A DNA stretch of 64,000 bases, taken from assembly GCA_902620585.1 (NCBI GenBank), contig CACNJC010000001.1:82879-146878 (forward strand), given 5' to 3'. Position numbers and translations under genes: made by a program. Source of the stretch: an uncultured Pelagibacteraceae bacterium. GTDB lineage: Bacteria > Pseudomonadota > Alphaproteobacteria > Pelagibacterales > Pelagibacteraceae. Position 1 is the first letter of the stretch. Every line of letters starts with the position of its first letter. Positions 22,088 through 32,621 of this stretch are shown piece after piece. Under the pieces are notes generated by a model. That model was not told the origin of the DNA, did not search any database, and saw nothing but the letters and a program-made list of their open reading frames with translations.

Positions 22088-23922
22088 TGAACAGTTTAGA
22101 ACAAGGCAAAAAAGTAATCAAAGATAAGATACCTTTAATAACAAAAAATCCTGGAGTTTACAAAATGTTAAGCTCTTCAGGTGAAATATTGTACATAGGT
22201 AAAGCAAAAAATATACCTAACAGACTTAAAAGTTACATCACTGACTCTAACTTGCCTATAAGAACAGAGAGAATGTTATCTTTAACACATGATCTTGAAA
22301 CAACTACTACAAACAATGAAAGTGAAGCTCTTCTTCTAGAAGCAAACTTAATAAAAAAACATAAGCCTAGATATAATATTCTTTTAAGAGACGATAAGTC
22401 ATTTCCTTACATCTATATTGGTAATAAAGATAGATGGCCTCAATTAACAAAGCTAAGAGGAAAAAAATCAAAATCAGGATATTACTTTGGACCTTTTGCT
22501 TCCATTGGTTCAGCAAATTGGACAATTAAGATATTGCAAAAAATTTTTCAATTAAGAGTTTGTGATGATACAGTTTTTAAAAATAGAGAAAGGCCGTGTA
22601 TACTTTATCAAATAAAAAGATGTTCAGCTCCTTGTGTACAACATATTTCAGAAGAAGAATATTTATCAACCGTTAATGATGCTATTGATTTTATCTCAGG
22701 CAAATCTCGAAGAATTCAAAAAAATTTATCTAAAGAAATGGAAAAAGCAAGTAAAGAACTTGATTATGAAAAAGCAGCGATAGCGAGAGACAGAATAAAA
22801 GCTTTAACTCAAATACAAACTTCACAAAAGATAAATCAAACTAATTTAAATGAAGCAGATGTAATAAGTATTTATAAAGAAACAGGAAAAACTTGCATTC
22901 AAGTTTTTTTTTTTAGATCTAAGCAAAACTGGGGTAACCAGGCCTTTTATCCTAAACATGATCCAGAGGATACAGTAAAAGATATTCTTTCTTCTTTTAT
23001 ATCTCAATTCTACGAAAACAAAACAATTCCAATACTAATTATAACAAATTTTGAAGTTAGTGAAAAAAATTTGCTAGAAAAAACATTCTCAAATAAAGAA
23101 AATAAACAAATCGTAATTAAAAAAGCTAAATCTAAAAATGAACTCAACATTTCTAAACTCGCAGAAAAAAATGCTAAGCAAGCCTTAACACAGAAACTAA
23201 TTCAGTCCGATACAAATAATAGTTTAGTTGAAAACTTAGCAAAAAAATTTCAACTAAATAACAATATTGATTTAATTGAAGTGTATGACAATAGCCATAT
23301 TCAAGGATCAGATTCTATTGGTGCTTTAATTTGTTTTGGTAATGAAGGTTTTGTTAAAAAAAGATATAGAAAATTTAATATAAAAAACGACAAGGTTAAA
23401 GGTGATGATTATGGGATGATGAAAGAGGTTTTGTTCAGAAGATTTTCAAAAGCTATAAAAGAAAAAACTGGATCGCTTTCTCTACCTGATCTAATAATGA
23501 TTGATGGTGGAAAAGGCCAATACTCAGTATCTAGAGAAATTTTAAACGAACTTGGTTTACATGATTTACCAATTTTAGCAATTGCTAAGGGTAAGAGAAG
23601 AAACGCTGGTGAAGAAAAAATTTACTATAAAAATAAAGAGTTTATTCTTAATAAAAACGATCCACTTCTGTTTTTTATTCAAAGATTGAGAGATGAAGCG
23701 CATAGATTCGCTATAAGCACTCATAGGGCTAAAAGAAAGAAAAACTTAAGTAAATCCTTACTTGATCAAATCCAAGGTATTGGTCGTCAACGTAAAAGGG
23801 CTCTTCTAAATCATTTTGGGTCAGCAAGGGCAGTCGAGTCAGCTAGTCTTGAAGACTTAAAATCAGTGGAAGGAATAGAAGACAGCATCGCAAAGAAAAT
23901 ATATAATTATTTTCACGAATAA
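22087..23922 (+). CDS. uvrC: Excinuclease ABC subunit C
   Basis: [35 protein letters not shown] domain; [20 protein letters not shown]-terminal HhH motifs. Confidence 0.97.
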   Translation: MNSLEQGKKVIKDKIPLITKNPGVYKMLSSSGEILYIGKAKNIPNRLKSYITDSNLPIRTERMLSLTHDLETTTTNNESEALLLEANLIKKHKPRYNILLRDDKSFPYIYIGNKDRWPQLTKLRGKKSKSGYYFGPFASIGSANWTIKILQKIFQLRVCDDTVFKNRERPCILYQIKRCSAPCVQHISEEEYLSTVNDAIDFISGKSRRIQKNLSKEMEKASKELDYEKAAIARDRIKALTQIQTSQKINQTNLNEADVISIYKETGKTCIQVFFFRSKQNWGNQAFYPKHDPEDTVKDILSSFISQFYENKTIPILIITNFEVSEKNLLEKTFSNKENKQIVIKKAKSKNELNISKLAEKNAKQALTQKLIQSDTNNSLVENLAKKFQLNNNIDLIEVYDNSHIQGSDSIGALICFGNEGFVKKRYRKFNIKNDKVKGDDYGMMKEVLFRRFSKAIKEKTGSLSLPDLIMIDGGKGQYSVSREILNELGLHDLPILAIAKGKRRNAGEEKIYYKNKEFILNKNDPLLFFIQRLRDEAHRFAISTHRAKRKKNLSKSLLDQIQGIGRQRKRALLNHFGSARAVESASLEDLKSVEGIEDSIAKKIYNYFHE

Positions 23923-23924
23923 AG

Positions 23925-24509
23925 ATGAAAATACCAAATATTTTAACTATAGGAAGAATAATAATCGTACCAATATTTGTACTGACGTTTTTTATTCCAG
24001 GGCTTTTTGGAGATTTAATTCCCTTTTTTTTATTTATCTTAGCAAGTTTTACTGATTATCTAGATGGACTTTTAGCACGCTTTTTTAAAGAAGAGTCTAA
24101 ATTAGGAGAGTTACTTGATCCAATAGCGGATAAGATCATTGTATCTACTGCATTAATTTTATTGGTGATGAATAACACAATAAAAAATTACGAAGTAATT
24201 GCAGCAATTATTATTCTTACAAGAGAAATTCTTATTTCAGGCTTAAGAGAGTTTTTGGCTAAAGCTAGTGTTTCTATGGAAGTGACAAGTTTGTCTAAAT
24301 TAAAAACTTTTTTACAAATGTTATCAATTGCACTTCTCTTAACAGGAGAAAGTGGAAACAAATTAATTAATTTCCAAGATTATAACGCTCAAACTATTGG
24401 GATTATCCTGCTTTGGTTATCAGCCATTTTAACGTTATATACTGGTTATGATTATGTAAGAAAAGGAATTGATCACGTCATAAGTGAAGATAACAAGGAT
24501 ATTAAATGA
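23925..24509 (+). CDS. pgsA: CDP-diacylglycerol-glycerol-3-phosphate 3-phosphatidyltransferase
   Basis: NILTIGRIIIVPIF; DYLDGLLARFFKEESKLGELLDPIADK CDP-alcohol phosphotransferase signature. Confidence 0.94.
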   Translation: MKIPNILTIGRIIIVPIFVLTFFIPGLFGDLIPFFLFILASFTDYLDGLLARFFKEESKLGELLDPIADKIIVSTALILLVMNNTIKNYEVIAAIIILTREILISGLREFLAKASVSMEVTSLSKLKTFLQMLSIALLLTGESGNKLINFQDYNAQTIGIILLWLSAILTLYTGYDYVRKGIDHVISEDNKDIK

Positions 24510-25249
24510 ATTTAACAGAGATTAACATTAGAGAGAGAAAATTTCATGATAATCTTCAGTCTAAAAAAAGTGAGAGATTTGAAAATATTTTTTATAAAGC
24601 AATACACAATATTACAGAAGATTTTTTCAATTATTTAAAAGAAAATACAAAAAACTCTGATGTCTTAGATTATGGTTGTGGAACGGGCGCCTCAATCGAG
24701 AAGGTAATAAAATTTAACCCCAAGAAAATTTTTGGAATTGATATTTCTGAGGTATCGGTAAAGAAAGCAAAAAAAAAGGCTGAAGAATTAAAGATTTCAG
24801 CAAATTATAGTGTAGATAATTGCGAAAAAACTAAATTTGAAAATAATAGCTTTGATTTGGTTTATGGGGCTGGAATACTTCATCATTTGAAATTAGAAAA
24901 ATGTTTGGATGAGATATGCAGAATTTTAAAATCAAAAGGTAAGTTAGTGTTCATAGAGCCTCTTGGCACTAACCCGATAATTAATTTCTATCGAAAATTA
25001 ACACCAAACTCTAGATCTAAAGACGAACATCCTTTAGTTAATAAAGATTTCGTATACATAAAAAGTAAATTTACTGATATAAGTATAAAATACTATGGTT
25101 TTTTAACTTTAGTATTTTTTCCTTTTTACAAATCACCTGAAAACTCAAAGTTATTTAGATTATTGGTTGATTTGGATCAATTTCTTTTCAAATTTAAATT
25201 TTTTCAAATATTCGCTTGGTCAGTTTTGATTAAAGCAAAAAAAATTTAG
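24506..25249 (+). CDS. Class I SAM-dependent methyltransferase
   Basis: VLDYGCGTGASIEKV, IFGIDISEVSVKKAK, FDLVYGAGILHHL. Confidence 0.85.
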   Translation: MNLTEINIRERKFHDNLQSKKSERFENIFYKAIHNITEDFFNYLKENTKNSDVLDYGCGTGASIEKVIKFNPKKIFGIDISEVSVKKAKKKAEELKISANYSVDNCEKTKFENNSFDLVYGAGILHHLKLEKCLDEICRILKSKGKLVFIEPLGTNPIINFYRKLTPNSRSKDEHPLVNKDFVYIKSKFTDISIKYYGFLTLVFFPFYKSPENSKLFRLLVDLDQFLFKFKFFQIFAWSVLIKAKKI

Positions 25250-26133
25250 GCAGCAGTTTTTTTTCTAACAAGAGCCTGATAGCTGTCATTTAGATCAGAG
25301 ATGATATCACAAATTTTAAAATTATATTTATCAATTTGTGATACTGGGGTTATCTCTGCAGCAGTTCCAGTCAAAAAACAACCTACAAAATTAGCCATTT
25401 CTTCTGGCTTGATTTTTCTTTCAATTATTTTAATACCTTTAGACTTTGCAATTTTAATTACTTCCCTTCTAGTAATTCCATCTAAAAATGAGTCTGGTGT
25501 AGGTGTATGCAACTCTCCTGATTTATCTTTAAAAAATATATTTGCTCCAGTAGCTTCAGCAATGTTGCCTTCATGATCTAACATTAATGAGTCTGTAAAT
25601 CCTTTACTCTCTGCCTCATGCTTGGACAAAGTACAGATCATATATAATCCTGAGGCTTTGGTGTCCCAAGGAACAGAGTTTGGATTTGGCCTTCTCCATG
25701 CAGAAATATTTAATTTAATTCCTTTTAATTTAAGTTCGGGATCAAAATAAGATCCCCACTCCCATGTTGCAATTGCAACATGAATTTTATTTTTTTGTGC
25801 AGATATAGCCATCATTTCACTGCCTCTCCAAATCACTGGTCTTACATAACCATTACGAACTTTTTGAATATTAATTATGTTTTTACAAGCTTCGTTAATT
25901 TCTTTTTGACTATAAGGAACATCTATACCCATTCTCTCGGCAGAGTAAAATAATCTTTCAGTATGTTCTTCCAGTTTAAATATTTCACCATCATAAACAC
26001 GCTCACCTTCAAAAACACAACTAGCGTAATGGAGGCCATGATTTAAAATATGAATATTTGCATCTTCCCAATTAACGTTTTTACCGTTAAACCAAATTTT
26101 TCCAGTTCTCTTATCGTATGGTATGCTTTCCAT
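25246..26133 (-). CDS. ilvE: Branched-chain amino acid aminotransferase
   Basis: GKIWFNGKNVNWEDANIHILNHGLHYASCVFEGERVYDG, IAEATGANIFF, DGITRREVIKIAK, GTAAEITPV. Confidence 0.95.
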   Translation of the reverse strand: MESIPYDKRTGKIWFNGKNVNWEDANIHILNHGLHYASCVFEGERVYDGEIFKLEEHTERLFYSAERMGIDVPYSQKEINEACKNIINIQKVRNGYVRPVIWRGSEMMAISAQKNKIHVAIATWEWGSYFDPELKLKGIKLNISAWRRPNPNSVPWDTKASGLYMICTLSKHEAESKGFTDSLMLDHEGNIAEATGANIFFKDKSGELHTPTPDSFLDGITRREVIKIAKSKGIKIIERKIKPEEMANFVGCFLTGTAAEITPVSQIDKYNFKICDIISDLNDSYQALVRKKTAA

Positions 26134-26210
26134 TAAGATGTAAATATATAGATTTTTTTGTTACAAAAAAGTATAATTCTTAATAAGATAAGTCAATATA
26201 ACTTACCGGT

Positions 26211-26651
26211 ATGAAAGATTTACTTTACCTTAAAGATGAACAAATAAAAGATTTTATACAGCTTCTGTTCTATGCTTATCGAGAAACTTTTGCAGATCCA
26301 AAAGAAATTCTCTCAAAAAAATATTTCGGCCCAGCCCATTTAAGATCTTTAAACCTAATCGAAAGATATCCTGGAATTAGTCTTGGTGAGTTGATGTTTA
26401 AGTTAAAAGTCACGAAACAAAGTCTTAACAGAGTATTACGAGATTTAATAAAATCAAAAATGATTAAACAACTCAAAGATAAAAACGATACGAGAAAGAA
26501 AAATTTGTTTTTAGATAAGGAGGGGAAAATTTTTTTTGAAGAAGTTTATAATAAACAAAGAAAAAGAATATTTAATGCTTTAAAAAATTCTAGCTCCGAC
26601 TCAGTAATAAAATTCAAAGAAGTTTTAAAAAGAATTATCAATGAAAAATAA
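26211..26651 (+). CDS. MarR family regulator (PetP-like position)
   Basis: LNLIERYPGISLGELMFKLKVTKQSLNRVLRDLIKSKMIKQLKDKNDTRKKNLFLDKEG winged-helix pattern; precedes an OmpR-family gene. Confidence 0.85.
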   Translation: MKDLLYLKDEQIKDFIQLLFYAYRETFADPKEILSKKYFGPAHLRSLNLIERYPGISLGELMFKLKVTKQSLNRVLRDLIKSKMIKQLKDKNDTRKKNLFLDKEGKIFFEEVYNKQRKRIFNALKNSSSDSVIKFKEVLKRIINEK

Positions 26652-27318
26652 TAATCTACATATCTTAGTTGTTGACGATGATAATCGAATAAGGAGTCTT
26701 TTAAAAGAGTATTTGAGTGAGAAAAAATTTATTGTTTCTACGTCAAATGATGCTGAAGATGCAAAGATTAAGATAACACTATTTAAATTTGATTTGATTG
26801 TTTTAGATGTAATGATGCCTGGAAAAAACGGCTACGAGCTCACTAAAGAAATAAAAAAAGAATTAAAAATTCCAATTATTTTACTCACTGCAAAAAGTGA
26901 AGTTGAAAATAGAATTAAAGGGTTAGAGCTAGGAGCAGATGATTATATTAGCAAACCTTTTGAGCCAAAAGAGCTATTGCTAAGAATTAAAAACATAATT
27001 AATAAAAATAGTAAAGTAGATTTGAATATAAAACATTTTGTAGGTAATGCTCAAATCGACTTAAACAAAATGAGTATAAATTTAAGCGGAAAAAATAAAA
27101 AGATAAATTCATCTGAAAAGAAAGTTTTAACTGAAATGTTAACAAATCCAGGAAGGACCTTCTCACGCGAAGAAATAGGGAAAATATCGGGAATTATTCA
27201 AGAGCGCTCGATTGATGTAATGATAACAAGGCTAAGACAAAAAATTGAAATCGATCCAAAAAATCCAAAATATTTGCAAACGATTAGGGGGTCTGGTTAT
27301 GTTCTATGGATTGAATAG
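26641..27318 (+). CDS. OmpR-family two-component response regulator
   Basis: HILVVDDDNRIRSLL, DLIVLDVMMPGKNGYEL, LLTAKSE, GADDYISKPFEPKELLLRI, C-terminal winged helix. Confidence 0.95.
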   Translation: MKNNNLHILVVDDDNRIRSLLKEYLSEKKFIVSTSNDAEDAKIKITLFKFDLIVLDVMMPGKNGYELTKEIKKELKIPIILLTAKSEVENRIKGLELGADDYISKPFEPKELLLRIKNIINKNSKVDLNIKHFVGNAQIDLNKMSINLSGKNKKINSSEKKVLTEMLTNPGRTFSREEIGKISGIIQERSIDVMITRLRQKIEIDPKNPKYLQTIRGSGYVLWIE

Positions 27319-28615
27319 ATTAATAAAAATAATCTTGCCAAAAAGATTATTTTATAGAGCGCTTATAATTGTTGCTGCACCAACAATCATATTGCAACTA
27401 ATTATTACAATTGTTTTCTTTGATAGCATATGGATCAAAGCTAACAAAAATGTAACTCGTTCTTTAGTTAGCCAATTAAAAACAATTCAAAACATGTATT
27501 TAAATAATAAAAATAATTTAGATTTTTTTACAGATAGTTATAAAAATAATTTTAATTTTGAGATCGATATAAATAATGATGTTTTCCCTACTGCAACTGG
27601 GGAAAGAAAATTTAGTCCTATGGACAGGTCTTTAAGACGTGAATTAAAGTCAGCTTTTGGAAATAATAATTACTGGTTTAATACTACAAAATTTAAAAAA
27701 GCTGTTGAAATAAAGATAAAATCTGAGAATGAAACTATAGAGTTTTTGATACCTAAAGAAATGATTTCTACTTCATCTGTCAGATTATTTGTATTATGGA
27801 CAACACTTCCCTCAATAGTTTTGATTTTGATAGCTTTAGTTTTTTTAAAAAATCAAACAAAACCTTTAGTAAGACTTGCAAAAGCAGCTGAAAGATTCGG
27901 CAAAGGTGATTATATAAACGATTTTAGGCCCTCAGGAGCCTCTGAGATAAGAAAAGCTGCATATGAATTTGACAGGATGGCAAAAAGAATAAATCGTCAT
28001 TTGAACCAAAGATCTGAAATGCTCTCTGGAATAAGTCATGATTTAAGGACGCCACTTACTAGACTCAAATTGCAATTAGCTATGATTAAAGATGAAGATA
28101 TATCAAAAAAAATGTCCAGTGATATTGATGAAATGGAAGGTATGTTAAATGATTATTTGCAATTTGCAAAGACACAAGCTAAAGAGAATACTTCCTCAAT
28201 TAATCTAGCAAACTTGTTCAAAGAAATTAAAAAGAATTTGAAAGATGAAAACCTTAACTTAGTAAATTTAAGTGATATAATTATAAAAGGTAGAGGGTCG
28301 TCTTTGAGGAGATGTTTTGAAAACGTAATTAACAATGGGTTAACTTATGGAAAAAAAGTGTATGTAGATCTACATAAAGGCTCTAATAGAGTAATAATCA
28401 ATATAGAAGATGACGGACCAGGTATATCTGAAGATCAGTATAGAAATGTTTTTAAACCTTTTTTTAGACTGGATAAGAGTAGAAGCCTTAATAAATCGGG
28501 TGTCGGATTAGGTTTAGCAATAGTTGAGGATATCATTAATTCACATGGTGGAAATATACAGCTAGGGAAAAGCCAATATAAAGGGCTCCAAGTTAAGATT
28601 TCTTTACCTTTTTAG
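27299..28615 (+). CDS. EnvZ-like sensor histidine kinase
   Basis: HAMP-type region; LSGISHDLRTPLTRLKLQLAMI H-box; ENVINNGLTYG, DDGPGISEDQYRNVFKPFFR, SGVGLGLAIVEDI. Start at 27299 chosen over 27245. Confidence 0.93.
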   Translation: MFYGLNRLIKIILPKRLFYRALIIVAAPTIILQLIITIVFFDSIWIKANKNVTRSLVSQLKTIQNMYLNNKNNLDFFTDSYKNNFNFEIDINNDVFPTATGERKFSPMDRSLRRELKSAFGNNNYWFNTTKFKKAVEIKIKSENETIEFLIPKEMISTSSVRLFVLWTTLPSIVLILIALVFLKNQTKPLVRLAKAAERFGKGDYINDFRPSGASEIRKAAYEFDRMAKRINRHLNQRSEMLSGISHDLRTPLTRLKLQLAMIKDEDISKKMSSDIDEMEGMLNDYLQFAKTQAKENTSSINLANLFKEIKKNLKDENLNLVNLSDIIIKGRGSSLRRCFENVINNGLTYGKKVYVDLHKGSNRVIINIEDDGPGISEDQYRNVFKPFFRLDKSRSLNKSGVGLGLAIVEDIINSHGGNIQLGKSQYKGLQVKISLPF

Positions 28616-28838
28616 ATTTTTTTTTCTTTGACAATTTTTTTATAGCTAGCTCCTGTTTTTGTACAATCTTTTTTAAAATCTCGAATTCTTCTCTGGAAAC
28701 TAGCTCTAGTTTATTAATTAATTTATCTCTTCTAAATTTAAAATCAGTTGATATCTCTTTTTGAATGTCTTTTGATGTCAAAATTCCATTCTCAATTAGG
28801 CTAGACAAAGTCTTTAACAATTTTTCAGAATTACTCAT
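28593..28838 (-). CDS. UbiK/YqiC-like (BMFP domain) accessory factor
   Basis: Small coiled-coil protein with VSREEFEILKKIVQKQELAIKKL near the C-terminus, as in the YqiC family. Confidence 0.65.
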   Translation of the reverse strand: MSNSEKLLKTLSSLIENGILTSKDIQKEISTDFKFRRDKLINKLELVSREEFEILKKIVQKQELAIKKLSKKKKSKKVKKS

Positions 28839-28889
28839 AATTAATCATATTTGATAGAAATGTTAATTTCAAATATGTTATAAGAAATA

Positions 28890-29669
28890 ATGTATACACA
28901 TAATTTAGACCCAATCTTATTCAATTTAGGGTTTATAGAAATCAGATGGTATTCTCTTGCTTATATTTCTGGAATTTTAATAGGTTGGTGGCTAGGCAAA
29001 GTAATTATTTCGAAAAAATTTCGAAATCTTAATTTCAATTTTGATATTAAAGAATTTGATAATTTAATAACCTATATAATCATATCTATTTTATTGGGGG
29101 GTAGAATTGGTTATGTTTTGTTTTATAATCTTGGATATTACATATCAAATCCATTCGATACCCTAAAAATTTGGGAAGGTGGTATGTCTTTTCATGGGGC
29201 TCTGGCAGGAGTAATTCTTGGCACTTACTGGTTTTCAATTAAAAAGAATATACCAAGCCTCTTCTTGTTAGATATAATTTCATATGTTGCTCCGATAGGA
29301 ATATTTTTTGGACGTATAGCTAATTTTATAAACGGAGAATTAGTGGGTAAAACAACAGATGTTATTTGGGGTGTTATTTTTCCAAAAATTGATAATAATA
29401 TTAGACATCCGTCACAATTATATGAAGCTTTTTTGGAGGGAATAGTTTTATTTATAATTATGAATTTAACTTTATTTAGAAACAATTATAAGATAGGAGC
29501 CTGTTCTTATATTTTTTTAATTTTTTATGGTATTTTTAGAATATTTTCTGAGTTCTATAGAGAACCAGATTTACAAATTGGATATTTTTTTAATTTAGTA
29601 AGTATGGGAATGATTTTAAGTATTATGATGATACTAGCTGGTGTAATTATTTTTTTTAAAAAAAGATGA
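28890..29669 (+). CDS. lgt: Prolipoprotein diacylglyceryl transferase
   Basis: IRWYSLAYISGILIGW, LGGRIGYVLFYN, GGMSFHGALAG, GRIANFINGELVGK, RHPSQLYEAF. Confidence 0.97.
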   Translation: MYTHNLDPILFNLGFIEIRWYSLAYISGILIGWWLGKVIISKKFRNLNFNFDIKEFDNLITYIIISILLGGRIGYVLFYNLGYYISNPFDTLKIWEGGMSFHGALAGVILGTYWFSIKKNIPSLFLLDIISYVAPIGIFFGRIANFINGELVGKTTDVIWGVIFPKIDNNIRHPSQLYEAFLEGIVLFIIMNLTLFRNNYKIGACSYIFLIFYGIFRIFSEFYREPDLQIGYFFNLVSMGMILSIMMILAGVIIFFKKR

Positions 29670-30730
29670 TTTCAAATAAAAATTTTTTTAATAATTCTAA
29701 AATACTTCCTGTTGATAAATTTATCGAAAATGTTCTTTATAATAAAAAATCAAGTTATTATTCTTCAAAAATTCCTTTTGGGAAATCTGGTGATTTTATA
29801 ACTGCTCCAGGAATTTCTAATATATTCTCTGAAATAATTGGTATTTGGCTTATTACAACTTGGAACACCTTGGGAAAACCAAAAAGATTTAATATTGTTG
29901 AACTTGGTCCTGGAGACGGAAGTTTAACTAAAATTTTACTTAAAACATTTAAACATTTTCCTTTATTTAATAAAGCCACTAATATTTTTTTATATGAAAA
30001 AAGTAATTTATTAGCAAAACTTCAAAAAAAAAATATAAATAATCCAAAAGTTAAATGGATAAATAATTTTAATAGTTTAAAAAAAGGGCCTGTTATTTTT
30101 TTTGGTAACGAGTTTTTTGACGCAATACCAGTTAAACAATTTGCTCGAAAGAAAAATATTTTGATGGAAAAATATTTTTTACTCAATAAAAAAAATAAGA
30201 TCGACGAAATATATAAAAAAGCCTCAAACAAAGATGTCTTACAGATTAAAAGATTCAAAACTTTAAAAAATCTTAAATTTCTTGAATTTCCAAAGTTAGG
30301 ACTTAATGAACTAAAAAAAATAATTAAAAAGATATCTAGACTAGAAGGTGGTATTTTATTAATAGATTATGGATATTTAGTAGCAAAAAATAAAAACACA
30401 TTACAATCTCTTATAAACCACAAAAAAAATAATTTATTACACAATTTAGGTAAAGCAGATATAACTTCATTGGTGAATTTCAACCTTTTAAATGAGTTTT
30501 TTATCAAGAATAATTTAAAAGTGAAAAAAGTTGTTTCTCAAAAGTTTTTTTTGGAAAGAATGGGAATTATAGAGAGAGCCAATAATTTAAGTCAAAAAAT
30601 GAATTTCAAAGAACAATCTAATTTGTATTTAAGACTGAAAAGACTATTAGATAAAAAATTGATGGGCGATTTATTTAAGGTAATTTTTACATACAAATTT
30701 AAAAAAGATAATTTTTTAGGATTTGAATAA
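29666..30730 (+). CDS. MidA/NDUFAF7 family SAM-dependent methyltransferase
   Basis: GDFITAPGISNIFSEIIGIWLI, NIVELGPGDGSL, FGNEFFDAIPVKQF, LLIDYGY; follows lgt. Confidence 0.87.
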   Translation: MISNKNFFNNSKILPVDKFIENVLYNKKSSYYSSKIPFGKSGDFITAPGISNIFSEIIGIWLITTWNTLGKPKRFNIVELGPGDGSLTKILLKTFKHFPLFNKATNIFLYEKSNLLAKLQKKNINNPKVKWINNFNSLKKGPVIFFGNEFFDAIPVKQFARKKNILMEKYFLLNKKNKIDEIYKKASNKDVLQIKRFKTLKNLKFLEFPKLGLNELKKIIKKISRLEGGILLIDYGYLVAKNKNTLQSLINHKKNNLLHNLGKADITSLVNFNLLNEFFIKNNLKVKKVVSQKFFLERMGIIERANNLSQKMNFKEQSNLYLRLKRLLDKKLMGDLFKVIFTYKFKKDNFLGFE

Positions 30731-31488
30731 TGTTCTACTCAAAGAAATTTAAAAAATTTAAAAACATTAAGCATTGTTTTTTTTCTAGAAAAGGAGGATT
30801 TTCAAAGGGAATTTATCAGGGTCTTAATTGCGGCAAAGGATCTAGAGACAAGAAAAAAATTGTTTATAAGAATTTATCTTTTGTATCAAAAAAAATGAAA
30901 ATAAATTTGAATAAATTATTCTTAATGCATCAAACACATAGCAATAAAGCGATGATAATCAATAAAAGAAATAAAAATTTAAAAAAATTTAACTCAGATG
31001 CTTTAATTACTAAGGAGAAAAATATTTCTTTGGGAGTTGTAACTGCAGACTGTGTCCCGATAATTCTTTATGATAACAAGAACCAAACTATTGGGTGTAT
31101 TCATGCTGGATGGAAAGGAGCTTTATCTGGAATAATAGAAAATACAGTAAAAAAATTTAAAAAGCTTAATTCAAAAAATAAAATCTTTGCAAGTATAGGG
31201 CCATGTATTGGTAAAAAAAGTTATGAAGTGGAAGGCAATTTCTATAAAAAATTTATATCAAAATCAAAAAGAAATAGGATTTATTTTTCAAAAAAAAACA
31301 ATGTTAAGAAATTATTTGATTTAAGAAAATACGTAAATGACAAGCTCATAAAACTTAATATTAAAGTTGATCATGTTAATCATGATACCTTTAAAGAAAA
31401 GAGTAATTTTTTTAGCTATAGAAGATCTCAAATATTACGAGAAAAAGATTATGGTAGATGTATCTCTGTAATAAGTCTAATTTCTTAA
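30730..31488 (+). CDS. YfiH/PgeF multicopper oxidase-like protein
   Basis: HCFFSRKGGFSKGIYQGLNCG, HQTHSNKA, VVTADCVPIILYD, GCIHAGWKGALSGI, SIGPCIGKKSYEV. Confidence 0.92.
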   Translation: MFYSKKFKKFKNIKHCFFSRKGGFSKGIYQGLNCGKGSRDKKKIVYKNLSFVSKKMKINLNKLFLMHQTHSNKAMIINKRNKNLKKFNSDALITKEKNISLGVVTADCVPIILYDNKNQTIGCIHAGWKGALSGIIENTVKKFKKLNSKNKIFASIGPCIGKKSYEVEGNFYKKFISKSKRNRIYFSKKNNVKKLFDLRKYVNDKLIKLNIKVDHVNHDTFKEKSNFFSYRRSQILREKDYGRCISVISLIS

Positions 31489-31542
31489 ATAATTGGAAAA
31501 ACTGTCAAAGTTTAGCCAAAATTAATTATTATATTAAAAATT

Positions 31543-31558
31543 GTTAAAGCTCTTTAAC
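31543..31558. promoter_or_regulatory. Perfect dyad upstream of prs
   Basis: GTTAAAG-ct-CTTTAAC inside the 146-nt yfiH-prs intergenic region. Confidence 0.3.
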
Positions 31559-31634
31559 GTATAAACCTTCAACAACATAAAACTGGATTTGGTTTGAAAA
31601 CATTTAAAAATAACTGTATAAATTATTACATCCA

Positions 31635-32567
31635 ATGAAAATTTTATCTGGAACCAGCAACCTTAAACTAAGTAAAGATATTTCTAAAAAATTAAAACTT
31701 AAATTAGTTAATACTAATATAAGAAGATTCGCTGATGGTGAAATCTATATAGAAATAAATGAAAATATTAGAGGTAATAGTGTTTTTGTAATTCAATCTA
31801 CATCTAATCCCGCTAATGATAATTTGATGGAACTTTTACTTGTTATAGATGCTTTAAAAAGATCCTCAGCAAAAAATGTTACCGCCGTTATTCCATATTT
31901 TGGTTACGCCAGACAAGATAGAAAGGTTGCACCGAGAACATCTATTTCTGCTAAAGTTGTTGCTAATTTAATTTCAAATGCTGGAGCAAGCAGAGTTGTT
32001 ACAGTTGACTTGCACGCTGGACAAATTCAAGGGTTTTTTGATATGCCTGTAGATAACCTATTTACTACTCCTTTATTTGCAAAATATATTAAAAGAAAAT
32101 TTAATAATAAAAAATTAATCTGTGTTTCGCCCGATGTTGGAGGGGTTCAAAGAACAAGAGGATTAGCAACAAGAATAAAAGCGGACTTAGCAATTATAGA
32201 TAAAAGGAGACCAGCTCCAGGAAAATCCCAAGTCATGAATATTATTGGAGATGTCAAAAATAAAACTTGTATTATTGTTGATGATATAATTGATAGTGGA
32301 GGAACCATTGTTAATGCAGTTGACGCATTAAAAAAGAATGGAGCTGATGAAGTTTATGTTTTTATAACTCATGCTGTTTTGAGTGGAGATGCAGTAAAAA
32401 AAATTAAAAATTCAAAAATTAAAAAACTTATAATTACCGATACTATTGATAATTCTCTAAAAATTAAGAATAACAATAAAATTGAGGTCTTATCTATATC
32501 TTCGCTAATGTCTGAAGCAATAAAAAGAATAGCTAACTCTAATTCAGTATCAGATTTATTTAATTAA
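31635..32567 (+). CDS. prs: Ribose-phosphate pyrophosphokinase
   Basis: RRFADGEIYIEI, IPYFGYARQDRK, VTVDLHAGQIQGFFDMPVDNL, CIIVDDIIDSGGTI. Confidence 0.97.
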   Translation: MKILSGTSNLKLSKDISKKLKLKLVNTNIRRFADGEIYIEINENIRGNSVFVIQSTSNPANDNLMELLLVIDALKRSSAKNVTAVIPYFGYARQDRKVAPRTSISAKVVANLISNAGASRVVTVDLHAGQIQGFFDMPVDNLFTTPLFAKYIKRKFNNKKLICVSPDVGGVQRTRGLATRIKADLAIIDKRRPAPGKSQVMNIIGDVKNKTCIIVDDIIDSGGTIVNAVDALKKNGADEVYVFITHAVLSGDAVKKIKNSKIKKLIITDTIDNSLKIKNNNKIEVLSISSLMSEAIKRIANSNSVSDLFN

Positions 32568-32621
32568 TACTTGTTTTATTAAATAAGTTGAGTTATATAA
32601 CTTTTCCAACAAAAAAATTAA

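Noticed and set aside
27245-27298. N-terminal extension of the histidine kinase ORF
   Set aside because: Reads the response-regulator 3' end in another frame; ATG at 27299 is more plausible.
32591-32602. Palindrome AGTTATATAACT upstream of rplY
   Set aside because: AT-rich 12-bp palindromes are expected by chance here, and it could simply be a -10 region.
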